DNA of 64,000 nt, from positions 1 through 64,000 of the forward strand of contig JBAOID010000013.1 of NCBI GenBank assembly GCA_037045435.1. The letters run 5' to 3'. Made by a program: the position numbers and the translations under genes. This DNA comes from CBDUEF01 sp018063485. GTDB lineage: Bacteria; Pseudomonadota; Alphaproteobacteria; Rhodobacterales; Rhodobacteraceae. The notes beneath the pieces are model-generated. The model ran no database searches, was not told the origin of the DNA, and saw only the letters and a list, made by a program, of their open reading frames with translations. Below, one piece after another: positions 54,725 to 63,417 of the stretch (position 1 is the stretch's first letter; every line of letters starts with the position of its first letter).

Positions 54725-55652
54725 ATGTCAAAGATCATCATTTCCTGCGCCATCACCGGCTCGATCCACACGCCCTCAATGTCGCCTCACCTGCCGATTA
54801 CCGGCCTCGAAATTGCCGCCAGCGCCATCGGTGCGGCAAAGGCAGGGGCCGCCATCCTGCATCTTCACGCCCGCGATCCCGCCAATGGCCGCCCCTCGTC
54901 CGATCCCGCGCATTGGGCGGGGTTCCTGCCCGCAATCCGCAGCGGTTGCAACGGCGTCGTCAACATGACCACCGGCGGCTCTGCGGTGATGAAGTCTCGA
55001 GCAACGCCTCGCCGCTCCGCTGCGGTTTCAGCCCGAAATGTGCAGCCTCAACATGGGTACGATGAATTTCGCCCTCTATCCAATGGCCGTGCGGATCAAG
55101 GAGTGGAAGCACGATTGGGAACGCCCATTCCTTGAAGGTTCCGATGACCTCGTGTTCAAGAATACCCCCCGCGACATCGCTTATGTGCTGGCCGAAATGG
55201 GTGCCAAACGCGGCGCGCGGTTCGAGTTTGAATGTTATGACATCGGCCACCTGACCATGCTGCGCCATTTCGTCGATCGCGGTCTGGTGCAGACCCCGAT
55301 CTTCATCCAATTCGTCTTCGGCGTGCTGGGCGGTATGGCCCCTGACCCCGACACGCTGGTTCTGCTCAAGCGCACGGCCGATCGTCTGTTCGGTGACAGC
55401 TATCAGTTTTCCGTCCTCGCTGCCGGGCGGATGCAAATTCCGATGGCCACCATTGCCGCCGCCATGGGGGGGCATGTCCGTGTGGGGCTGGAAGACAATC
55501 TCTACCTCGCCAAAGCCGTGCTGGCCAAATCCAACGCCGAACAGGTGGCGCAAATCCGCGGCATCGTCGAGGCGTTGGGCCGCGAGATCGCCACCCCGGA
55601 TCAGGCGCGCGAGATGCTGGGCCTGAAAGGATCGGCACAGGTGGCGTTTTGA
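54725..55652 (+). CDS. beta-keto acid cleavage enzyme (BKACE, DUF849), one frameshift
   Basis: BKACE enzymes react a beta-keto acid with acetyl-CoA to give acetoacetate and a new CoA ester. The N-terminal part has IIISCAITGSIHTPSMSPHLP and the zinc-binding AILHLHARDPANGRP. The rest (MCSLNMGTMNFALYP, FECYDIGHLTMLRHF, FIQFVFGVLGGMAPD, GGHVRVGLEDNLYLAKAVLAKSN) is in another frame from about 54995. Corrected length is about 308 residues, normal for the family. The next gene starts within its stop codon, forming a coupled trio. The specific keto acid is unknown; carnitine-derived and lysine-derived types exist. Confidence 0.88.
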
Positions 55653-56119
55653 TCCGCTACAGCCTCGCCACCGCCGCCGACGCGCCGCTCATCCATCAGA
55701 TGCTGGTGGAAATGGCCGCCGCCGAAGCGGCGACAATCAACGCTTCCCCTGCCATTTTGCTGGAACATGGTTTCGGCCTAACCCCACGCTTTCGCACCGT
55801 CCTTGCCCATAACGGTGAAACCCCCTTGGGCTTTTGCCTCTTCCTGCCCGAATATTCCTCATGGCGTGGCATGATGGGCCTTTTCGTCCAAGACATCTAC
55901 CTGCGCCCCGATGCGCGCGGCAAAGGCCTCGGCAAAGGCCTGCTCGCAGCCGCATGGCAAGCCGCCAGCGACTGGTCCCCTGAATTTCTTTCCCTGAACG
56001 TCAAACGCAGCAACACCGCTGCAATCGGCTTTTACCAATCCCTTGGCTTCACGCTGCGCGACAGCACCGATCCGCTTATCTTGACAGGAGAGGGCCTTGC
56101 CGCCCTGACAACCCCATGA
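55649..56119 (+). CDS. GNAT-family N-acetyltransferase
   Basis: The 156-residue protein has the GNAT acetyl-CoA site DIYLRPDARGKGLGKGLLAAAW and the C-terminal VKRSNTAAIGFYQSLGF. The start is a TTG overlapping the BKACE stop (TTGA). Members close to this pattern acetylate amines such as diamines or polyamines, which would fit the acetylpolyamine amidohydrolase that follows directly. The actual acceptor cannot be read from sequence. Confidence 0.87.
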   Translation: MIRYSLATAADAPLIHQMLVEMAAAEAATINASPAILLEHGFGLTPRFRTVLAHNGETPLGFCLFLPEYSSWRGMMGLFVQDIYLRPDARGKGLGKGLLAAAWQAASDWSPEFLSLNVKRSNTAAIGFYQSLGFTLRDSTDPLILTGEGLAALTTP

Positions 56120-57129
56120 TCACCGTATTTGACGACGCCCAACGCGCCCATGATCCGCAGTTCTTCCTGTCCTCGGGCGCACCCCGGCCTTGCCCAGAAA
56201 AACCCGCCCGCATTGACGCCCTGCTGGGGGCCGTGCGCCAGATGCGCGGCCCGATCATCGCGCCCCCTGATGCAGGACTTGGCCCCATTGCCGCCGTGCA
56301 TCCGCAACGCTACCTGACATTCCTGCAAAATATCTACCCCCGCTGGAGGCGTATCGAAGGTGCCAGCGCCGAGGTGATTCCCAATATTCACCCCGCTAAC
56401 CGCACCGATGGCTACCCCAAATCCGCTGCCGGTCAGGCGGGCTTTCACATGACCGATACGTCTTGCCCGATTGCCGCCAATACCTATACCTCTGCCTATG
56501 CCTCGGCGCAAACCGCAATCCATGCTGCCGATCTGATCTTGCAAGGCGAGCGCGCCGCCTATGCCCTTTGCCGACCGCCCGGCCACCACGCTTTTGCCGA
56601 GCTTGCGGGCGGGTTTTGCTATCTGAACAACTCCGGCATTGCCGCCCAACGCCTCACCGATGCCGGTCGCCGCGTGGCAATCCTCGATGTCGATCTGCAC
56701 CACGGCAATGGCACCCAAGGCATGTTCTATCACCGCGCCGATGTGCTGACCGTCTCGATCCACGCCCATCCCGAACGGTTCTACCCGTTCTTTTGGGGCT
56801 ATGAGACCGAATTTGGCAGCGGCGAAGGCCAGGGGGCCAACCTGAACCTGCCCCTTGAACGCGGCACCGGCGACGATGGTTTTCTCGCCGCACTCGATCT
56901 TGCCATTGCCAAAATCCAAAACTGGGGCGTCGATACACTGGTCCTTGCCCTCGGTCTCGACGCCTTCAAAGGTGATCCCTTCGCAGGCCTGACCGTCACC
57001 ACCCAAGGCTTCACCCGCATCGGCAGCCAAGTCGCGGCGATGGACCTGCCAACCGTCATCGTGCAAGAAGGCGGCTACCTCTGCCCCGAACTTGGCGACA
57101 ATCTTCAGGCAACACTCGAAGCCTTCTGA
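56116..57129 (+). CDS. acetylpolyamine amidohydrolase, histone-deacetylase family
   Basis: The 337-residue zinc amidohydrolase has LCRPPGHHAFAELAGGFCYLNN (catalytic His pair), AILDVDLHHGNGTQGMFY (zinc Asp and His), VSIHAHPERFYPFFWG and LALGLDAFKGDPFAGL (second zinc Asp). The bacterial APAH branch removes acetyl groups from N-acetylated polyamines, and the long loop before GHH favours dimeric APAH. The ATG overlaps the GNAT stop (ATGA). Having an acetyltransferase and a deacetylase translationally coupled is notable. Confidence 0.88.
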   Translation: MITVFDDAQRAHDPQFFLSSGAPRPCPEKPARIDALLGAVRQMRGPIIAPPDAGLGPIAAVHPQRYLTFLQNIYPRWRRIEGASAEVIPNIHPANRTDGYPKSAAGQAGFHMTDTSCPIAANTYTSAYASAQTAIHAADLILQGERAAYALCRPPGHHAFAELAGGFCYLNNSGIAAQRLTDAGRRVAILDVDLHHGNGTQGMFYHRADVLTVSIHAHPERFYPFFWGYETEFGSGEGQGANLNLPLERGTGDDGFLAALDLAIAKIQNWGVDTLVLALGLDAFKGDPFAGLTVTTQGFTRIGSQVAAMDLPTVIVQEGGYLCPELGDNLQATLEAF

Positions 57130-57224
57130 TTCGCACTTGGCCCAAAGAACCAGAACTGCCTTGCCGCAAGGCAAGGCCCGCGCGTCAGCGCTCAAAAGCC
57201 TTGCGGCGCAGCCGCGCAATCAGA

Positions 57225-58823
57225 TTACACCCAGTCCCCGCACAGGATATTGCGGGTCACCACTTCCACGGGGCGCTCGCGCGCAATCAACCCTGCCACC
57301 CATTCACAAGAGGCTGCGTTGAACACCGCACCGCGCCCGCGCCGATATTCGGCCATGCAGCCATTGCCCCGACTGGCCCGCCCCAGATTTACCGGCGTGA
57401 TCGCGCCATAAAGCCGCAGCGCCAGATCCTCGGCATCCCCCGACCCGATGAACAAATCGCGATCCCCCGGCCCGGTTGAATGCGACAGGGTTGTCGCTGG
57501 CGACAGGCCCACAATCGTCAACTCTCCCACCAGGCCTGCGCCTTCTTCGGCAAAAGGCAGGCCTTGGCGCATGGTGTAATCAATCCCGTCCACCTCATAG
57601 CCAAAAATCCGCGATGCCGCCCCCAGCACATCACCGTAACCCAACCCGCTGCCCCGCATCGCCCAATGCTCGGGCCGATAGACCGCAAACCCGCCCGATC
57701 CATGTGCGGCACAACGGCTCCACCCGGCATAAACCCCCATCGCTCCGGTCAAACCCATGGTTGCAGCGCCGGGTCGCCCGACCAAAGGGTGGTCCCAATA
57801 GCTGGTCATGCGATTGCTGCCTGCCATCGGGTCCGCCATCTCGGCTGTGGTCTTGAAACAGGTCTGCGTCGCCAGATCCTCGCTCAACCGCGTCTGCCAA
57901 AAGAAATTCCCGCCAAAGCGCGCAAGCTCGCCACCCGCGTCGACCCAAGCCTCCAGATGGTCGCGCATCTGCCATGTCCAGTATTCGTCATGGCCCACAA
58001 TCACCGCGCGCGAACAGCCCTTCAACGCATCCGGGTCGCGGTGCAAATCATGCTGGGTCAGATAGTCCACCCCAATCCCCTGCGCTTCGCACCACAACGC
58101 AAAGGGCCTCTCGAACGCCGCCCACCCCGATGAGGCATATTTCTTCGAAATCCCCTTGGCGCGGGCAAATTCCATATGCGGATAACGCGGGCGCGACAGC
58201 AAAGGCGAGGCATGCGGAATACGTGGCGCATCCTCGGGCCAGCGCACAAAGCCCTTTGCCCAAGGCCGATGCACCGAAACACGGGGAGAGAAATCACCGC
58301 CCTGCGGCCCGGTAAGCCCCTGATAATGGTTCGATCCGCCCCAATCATTATAGGCGCACCAAGTTCCCGTCGCCAAGATCATTGCGATCCGCCCCGGATC
58401 AGGGCGCGCCGCCCGTAGCACAAACATATGCTGCGATTGATGCCCCGGCACTGTCAGGGTGACAATGTAAACGCCACTTTGCCATGTTTCAGGCAGAACC
58501 ATTGACTCCACTTCGGGCCAACCACACCCAGTCACCGAGCAATCGGGCGGTGTCAGAGCAAACTGCGTGGGAACCGAAGATGACAGCACAGTTTCCGGCA
58601 CCACCCCATCGCGCACAATCTCCACCTTCGCCTGCGCGGCGGAAGACATCGCATGAAGCCGCAATATCTCACCCGGCGCATAGCTGATCTTGTCGGTATA
58701 GCCCCAGACTTGTGGGCGCGCCGGTTCAGTCGATGCCACCTCATAATAATGGCCTGTCACTGCATCGCCATCATCATAGGGGCCGGCGGTGAAAAACCCT
58801 TTTAGCTTGTTGGGCAGGCTCAT
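57225..58823 (-). CDS. N,N-dimethylformamidase large-subunit-like protein
   Basis: The 532-residue protein matches the DMFase beta-subunit family: VWGYTDKISYAPGEILRLH, WCAYNDWGGSNHYQGLTGP, VIVGHDEYWTWQMRDHLEAWVDAGG, ARFGGNFFWQTRLSED and GVYAGWSRCAAHGSGGFAVYRP. DMFase is an iron-dependent amidohydrolase that splits dimethylformamide. This protein is shorter than the true large subunit (about 760 residues), and no small-subunit gene lies nearby, so another amide substrate is likely. ATG 58823 overlaps the stop of the S9 peptidase gene, placing it in the island operon. Confidence 0.8.
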   Translation of the reverse strand: MSLPNKLKGFFTAGPYDDGDAVTGHYYEVASTEPARPQVWGYTDKISYAPGEILRLHAMSSAAQAKVEIVRDGVVPETVLSSSVPTQFALTPPDCSVTGCGWPEVESMVLPETWQSGVYIVTLTVPGHQSQHMFVLRAARPDPGRIAMILATGTWCAYNDWGGSNHYQGLTGPQGGDFSPRVSVHRPWAKGFVRWPEDAPRIPHASPLLSRPRYPHMEFARAKGISKKYASSGWAAFERPFALWCEAQGIGVDYLTQHDLHRDPDALKGCSRAVIVGHDEYWTWQMRDHLEAWVDAGGELARFGGNFFWQTRLSEDLATQTCFKTTAEMADPMAGSNRMTSYWDHPLVGRPGAATMGLTGAMGVYAGWSRCAAHGSGGFAVYRPEHWAMRGSGLGYGDVLGAASRIFGYEVDGIDYTMRQGLPFAEEGAGLVGELTIVGLSPATTLSHSTGPGDRDLFIGSGDAEDLALRLYGAITPVNLGRASRGNGCMAEYRRGRGAVFNAASCEWVAGLIARERPVEVVTRNILCGDWV

Positions 58824-60625
58824 GGCTTGGCCTTGGCAAATGCGGCTGCGAAAAACGCATCGCTTGCTTCAAGATAGCGCGCCACATTGGCCGGGCGAAA
58901 GATGCCGTGTCCCTCATCCTCAAACAACAACACCTGATGTGCGATGCCTGCCGCAGTCAACTCTCGCACCGCCGTATGGGTGTTTTGCGGCCCGACATTG
59001 CTGTCGGCCAAGCCATGGACGATCAGCAGATCGCCGCTGATCTGATCAATGAACCGGCCCGGTGAGGCATTGTCGTATTTCTCGGGAAACTGTTCTGGAG
59101 TGCCGCCCATCATTTCTTCGGAATAGGCGCGACCATGCGGCATTTCGGTGGCGTGGTAATCAATATCCAGTCGATACATGCCGCACATCGGAATCGCGGC
59201 ATCCACCAGATCGGCGTGGCGGGTGATTCCAAACCAGCTTGAAAACCCGCCATAGGAATTGCCCGCCATGCCAATCTTGCCGCGCACGGCCAACCCATCT
59301 GCCAGCGCCTGCTCGATCCCCGCCCGAATATCGGCCTGTTCGCGTCCGCCCCAACCATCTTCCTTCACCGCCTCACGATGGGCATAGCCAAAGCCGGTCG
59401 ATCCGCGATAATTTGGGTCCAACACGGTATAACCCTTTTGCACCCAATAGCCGATCTTGGGATTTACCCAATCCTCCGAATGCCAGGTCGGCCCGCCGTG
59501 AACATAGGCGATAAAGCCTTTTGATGCCTCTTTCGGCTCATAAAGCCAGCCCTGCATTGCCCGCCCATCCGGCGCGATCCAGCGGTAATCGCGCGGGGGG
59601 ATATGCTGACGGGCTGGGTTCGCTGGTGCCGTCACCAATGCGGTGCAGCGCCCATCGGGATGCACCCGCACCAGTTGATGTGGCGCATCGCCGTCATAGG
59701 CCTCGGCGATCCAACCCCCGTCGGGCAGGGCCGCATGGGGCAACAGACTGCGGCGACCCGACCGGTTGGGCAGCGGGCGGATAGAGCCGCCCTCAACCAA
59801 CACACAGCGGGTGTTGCTTTGCTCATGGGCGATGCAGGCAAAGCCCCTGGCCCCAGCGATCACCTCGAACGGATACAGTTCCGGCTCGCCTGCCAACCAC
59901 GCCACCGCGCCGCTGGCCAGAGTCAAAACCCCCAATCGGTCACGCCCGCCCTCATCGGCGACAAAGGCGATCCGCCCGTCATCCAGCCACACCCCATGCG
60001 CATTATTGCTGGGACCAAGGTTCAGCACCTCGCACAGCCCGGCGCCATCCGCATTCATCACCCAAAGCTGCGTACCCGCCGGGGCCGCCTCATGCCGGTG
60101 CCACAGCAATTGGCGCCCCGATGGCGACAGCTTTGGTCCGGTTTCAAACGGGCTTTCGGCGCGGGCAAGACAGCGCCGCGCGCCGGTCGTCAGATTTTGC
60201 CGCCAGATCCAGCCGCCTTCAGTCACCGCCCCCGCGTCATAATCGAAATTCGCGGTGAAAATCACGTCTTGTCCATCAGCACTGAAGATCCCCCCATAAA
60301 CATAATGGCTGGTCTGCTCGGGCGTTAGCTGCATCAGCGCGCTACTGCTGCGATCCAACAGCAAAAGGTGGTCATGCTCGCAAGAATTGCGCGACTGGCC
60401 AAGGATCAGCCGCAGCCCATCGGGGGACACATCGCGGATCGAATAATGATCCGCCCCCATGGTCAGGCGTTCGGGCGCGCTGCTGCCATCGCAGCGCACG
60501 GCGTAAACATCTTCGGCCTCGCGCAGCCCGGCCCAAGTGAAAAACGCCCATTCGCCATTCTGTGACACATGGACTTGGGCAAGGATCGGCAGGTTGGCCC
60601 AAGCGATTGCGGTGGCATCAGTCAT
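58820..60625 (-). CDS. S9 prolyl-oligopeptidase family peptidase
   Basis: The 601-residue protein has an N-terminal beta-propeller with TolB-like repeats (about 1-350) and a C-terminal catalytic domain. This shows IAYVHGGPTWHSEDWVNP, LDPNYRGSTGFGYAHREAV, the nucleophile elbow GMAGNSYGGFSSWFG, the Asp in IVHGLADSNVGPQN and the His in FEDEGHGI. It cleaves short peptides and, without a signal peptide, acts in the cytoplasm. ATG 60625 begins MTDATAIAWANLP immediately after the upstream ABC ATPase stop; the longer frame to 60670 has no similarity. Confidence 0.9.
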   Translation of the reverse strand: MTDATAIAWANLPILAQVHVSQNGEWAFFTWAGLREAEDVYAVRCDGSSAPERLTMGADHYSIRDVSPDGLRLILGQSRNSCEHDHLLLLDRSSSALMQLTPEQTSHYVYGGIFSADGQDVIFTANFDYDAGAVTEGGWIWRQNLTTGARRCLARAESPFETGPKLSPSGRQLLWHRHEAAPAGTQLWVMNADGAGLCEVLNLGPSNNAHGVWLDDGRIAFVADEGGRDRLGVLTLASGAVAWLAGEPELYPFEVIAGARGFACIAHEQSNTRCVLVEGGSIRPLPNRSGRRSLLPHAALPDGGWIAEAYDGDAPHQLVRVHPDGRCTALVTAPANPARQHIPPRDYRWIAPDGRAMQGWLYEPKEASKGFIAYVHGGPTWHSEDWVNPKIGYWVQKGYTVLDPNYRGSTGFGYAHREAVKEDGWGGREQADIRAGIEQALADGLAVRGKIGMAGNSYGGFSSWFGITRHADLVDAAIPMCGMYRLDIDYHATEMPHGRAYSEEMMGGTPEQFPEKYDNASPGRFIDQISGDLLIVHGLADSNVGPQNTHTAVRELTAAGIAHQVLLFEDEGHGIFRPANVARYLEASDAFFAAAFAKAKP

Positions 60626-60626
60626 C

Positions 60627-61601
60627 TCAAACCTCGATAAAATGGCAGGCGGCGGCGCGGCCTGCGCCAAAATCGCGCAATTCGGGGCGCTCGGTCTGGC
60701 AGCGGGATTGCGCCAAGGGGCAGCGGCTGGCGAAAACGCAGCCCGCTGGCGGGTTCAAGACCGAGGGCAATTCTCCGGGCAAAGATTGCCCTATTCTGCC
60801 CTTTTCGCGGCGGGGGTCAGGCTCTGGCACCGCCTGCATCAGCGCCAGCGAATAGGGGTGCAGGGGACGCGCATAAAACGCATCGCGCGGCGCGGTTTCC
60901 ACCACGCGGCCCAGACACATCACCATCACCTCATGGCTGATATGGCGCACCACTGACAGGTTATGCGAGATGAACACCAGCGCCACGCCCAACTGATCTT
61001 GTAAATCCATCAACAGGTTAACCACCTGAGCCTGAATGGAAACATCCAGCGCCGACACCGGTTCGTCGCAGATAATCAACTCGGGCTTGCCAACAATCGC
61101 CCGCGCAATCCCCACCCTTTGCGCCTGACCGCCCGACAACTCATGCGGATAGCGCCCGGCGAAATCGGCAGACAGGCCAACCCTGCCCAAAGCCTCAATC
61201 GCCCGCACGCTTTGCTCGGCGCGCGACAGGCCCGGCTCGAAGGTGGCAAGCGGGCGCGACACGATCCGGCCCAGAGTCATGCGCGGATCAAGCGCCGCCA
61301 CTGGATCTTGGAAAATGATCTGAAATTCAGACCGGCGGCGGCGCAGCGTCTCGGCTGGCATAGCTGCCATATCCTCGCCCTTCCACAGCACCAAGCCGCC
61401 CGTCGGCTTGATCAGACGCAACAGCGCCCGGCCAAGGGTGGATTTGCCGCAACCGCTTTCCCCCACCAATCCCAAGGTGCGGCTCTTTTCCAACGCAAAC
61501 GACACATCATGCACAATCGGCAGGTTGCGCGGCCGCGAAAACACACCCGCGCCCACGATCTGATAGCCCACATCCAGCGCATGAACCTTTAACAGCGTCA
61601 T
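60627..61601 (-). CDS. oligopeptide ABC transporter ATPase (DppF/OppF-like)
   Basis: The 324-residue ATPase has Walker A GLVGESGCGKSTLGRALL, Q-loop EFQIIFQDPVAALDPRM, signature YPHELSGGQAQRVGIARAIV, Walker B LIICDEPVSALD and the OppF C-terminal region with Cys (GCVFASRCPLAQSRCQTERP), which may carry an Fe-S centre as in some Opp/Dpp ATPases. It overlaps the DppD-like gene by four bases. It is intact. Confidence 0.94.
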   Translation of the reverse strand: MTLLKVHALDVGYQIVGAGVFSRPRNLPIVHDVSFALEKSRTLGLVGESGCGKSTLGRALLRLIKPTGGLVLWKGEDMAAMPAETLRRRRSEFQIIFQDPVAALDPRMTLGRIVSRPLATFEPGLSRAEQSVRAIEALGRVGLSADFAGRYPHELSGGQAQRVGIARAIVGKPELIICDEPVSALDVSIQAQVVNLLMDLQDQLGVALVFISHNLSVVRHISHEVMVMCLGRVVETAPRDAFYARPLHPYSLALMQAVPEPDPRREKGRIGQSLPGELPSVLNPPAGCVFASRCPLAQSRCQTERPELRDFGAGRAAACHFIEV

Positions 61602-62572
61602 GGTGCCCCGCCGATCAAATGACAGGCCGCGCGCCGCTGCGGTGCGAATTCCACCAAAGCCGGTTGAACCTTGGTGCAGGCTTCGATCTTCACCTCACAA
61701 CGCGGCGCAAACGGGCAGCCGGGCAGCATCGCCCCCCCCGAACGCGGCGTGCCGGGAATGGTGCCAAGGCGTGGGGTCAGCGCATCGGCAAGGCGTGGTG
61801 TTGCGGCCAGCAACCCCTTGGCGTAGGGATGGGCGGGCGCCTCAAACAGTGCCTCGGCTGGTCCTTCCTCCATCACCCGGCCACCATAGAGCACCAAAAC
61901 CCGATCGCACAGCCGCGCCACAACGCCCAGATCATGTGTCACCAGCACAATCGCCGTGCCAATCTCACGCGCAAGTTCTGACATCAGATCAAGTACTTGC
62001 GCCTGAATGGTTACATCCAGCGCCGTTGTCGGCTCATCGGCCAGCAAAAGCGCCGGGCGCACCAGCAGCGCCATGGCAATCATCACCCGCTGGCGCATTC
62101 CACCCGAAAACTCATGCGGATATTGCCGCGCGCGCCGCGCCGCATCGGGAATGCGCACCCGGTCAAGCATCGCCACCGCTGCCGCCGCCGCCTCGCGCTT
62201 TGACATGCCCTTATGCACCCGCAACCCTTCGGCCAGTTGGTCACCCACCCGCATATAAGGGTTGAGCGAGGTCATCGGGTCTTGGAAAATCATGGAAAGG
62301 CAAACGCCGCGCACCTCGTCCAAAGCCGCAGGCGACAGCGCCAGCAAGTCTTGCCCCTGAAAACACACCTTACCACTCGCACGCCCGTTGCTCGCCAAAA
62401 GCCCCATCATGCTGAACAAGATCTGGCTTTTGCCCGAGCCGGATTCGCCCACAATCCCCAGAACTTCGCCCGGTGCCACGTCAAACGACACGCGGTCCAC
62501 TGCCGTCATCTCGCCCGCAGGCAGGCGAAAGGCGACGCTCAGGTCGCGGACTGAAAGCAGGTTATCGGTCAT
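61598..62572 (-). CDS. oligopeptide ABC transporter ATPase (DppD/OppD-like)
   Basis: The 324-residue ATPase has Walker A GIVGESGSGKSQILFSMMGL, Q-loop LSMIFQDPMTSLNPYM, signature YPHEFSGGMRQRVMIAMALL, Walker B LLLADEPTTALD, the switch VTHDLGVV and a C-terminal Cys-rich segment (GCPFAPRCEVKIEACTKV). ATG 62572 (MTDNLLSVRDLSVAF) overlaps the 3' end of the permease gene. It forms a heterodimer with the partner ATPase downstream. Confidence 0.94.
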   Translation of the reverse strand: MTDNLLSVRDLSVAFRLPAGEMTAVDRVSFDVAPGEVLGIVGESGSGKSQILFSMMGLLASNGRASGKVCFQGQDLLALSPAALDEVRGVCLSMIFQDPMTSLNPYMRVGDQLAEGLRVHKGMSKREAAAAAVAMLDRVRIPDAARRARQYPHEFSGGMRQRVMIAMALLVRPALLLADEPTTALDVTIQAQVLDLMSELAREIGTAIVLVTHDLGVVARLCDRVLVLYGGRVMEEGPAEALFEAPAHPYAKGLLAATPRLADALTPRLGTIPGTPRSGGAMLPGCPFAPRCEVKIEACTKVQPALVEFAPQRRAACHLIGGAP

Positions 62573-63417
62573 TCGGATCAAACGCGTCCCTTAGCCCGTC
62601 GGCGATAAAGTTCAAACAAAACAGAACAGTGGCCAGCAAAACCCCCGGCAGCAACAGCAATCGCAGATCGGTATCCATGGCACTGGTGCCCGACTGGATC
62701 AGATTGCCCCAACTTGCTTGCGGTTCCTTGATGCCGATGCCAAGGAACGACAGGAACGACTCCGACAAGATCACCTCGGGCACCAGAAGCGATCCGTAAA
62801 CGATCACCACCGACAGGCAATTCGGCACGATATGCTCCAGCACAATCTGGCGCGATGTCATTCCGCCCGCCCGCGCCGCCTCGACAAATTCGCGCCGCGC
62901 AAGGCTTTGCGCCTGCGCGCGAACAATCACTGCAGGCGTCAGCCAAAGCGTGAAAACAATGGCCGCAAACAGTGCGATATTGCCGCCGCCGAACAACAGC
63001 GCCAATAGGATCACCAAAATCACATAGGGAAAGCCATACAAAATCTCGACCATCCGCATCATCAAACGGTCGGTACGCCCACCGGCATAGCCTGCAACCG
63101 CGCCGTAAAGCACGCCAATTCCGCCCGCGACCAGCGCTCCCAGAAAGCCGATGCTGAGCGAAATCCGCCCGCCCTCCAGCACCCGCACCAAGCAGATCGC
63201 GGCCAAAATCATCGGTGCCAAACAGATGCGCCGAGGAAAAATCAATCGGCGCGCCGATGAAATCAAAATCGGCATCCTCGCCGGTAAAGGGAAAGGCATA
63301 GGGGCCAAGGAAACAGGCCAGCACCACCGCCAGCAAGATCACCACCGAAATCATCGCCAAACGGTTCGCGGCAAAGCGGCGGATCTGCAATTGAAAGGTG
63401 GAAAGTGATTTATCCAT
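62562..63417 (-). CDS. oligopeptide ABC transporter permease (DppC-like), one frameshift
   Basis: The N-terminal part (MDKSLSTFQLQIRRFAANRLAM to FGTDDFGRDLL) is in one frame. The rest (VRVLEGGRISLSIGFLGALVAGG, REFVEAARAGGMTSRQIVLEHIVPNCL, ILSESFLSFLGIGIKEPQASWGN) is in the next, after an extra base near 63190. Length about 284 residues is normal. It overlaps its neighbours on both sides. It is an inner-membrane channel for peptides. Confidence 0.9.

Noticed and set aside
53619..54731. Beta-lactamase-fold gene as an antibiotic-resistance determinant
   Set aside because: No signal peptide, K-A-G instead of K-T-G, and a peptide-catabolism context all point to a cytoplasmic hydrolase.
56032..57219. 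395-codon minus-strand frame opposite the APAH gene
   Set aside because: Antisense shadow; the plus-strand gene has the catalytic motifs.
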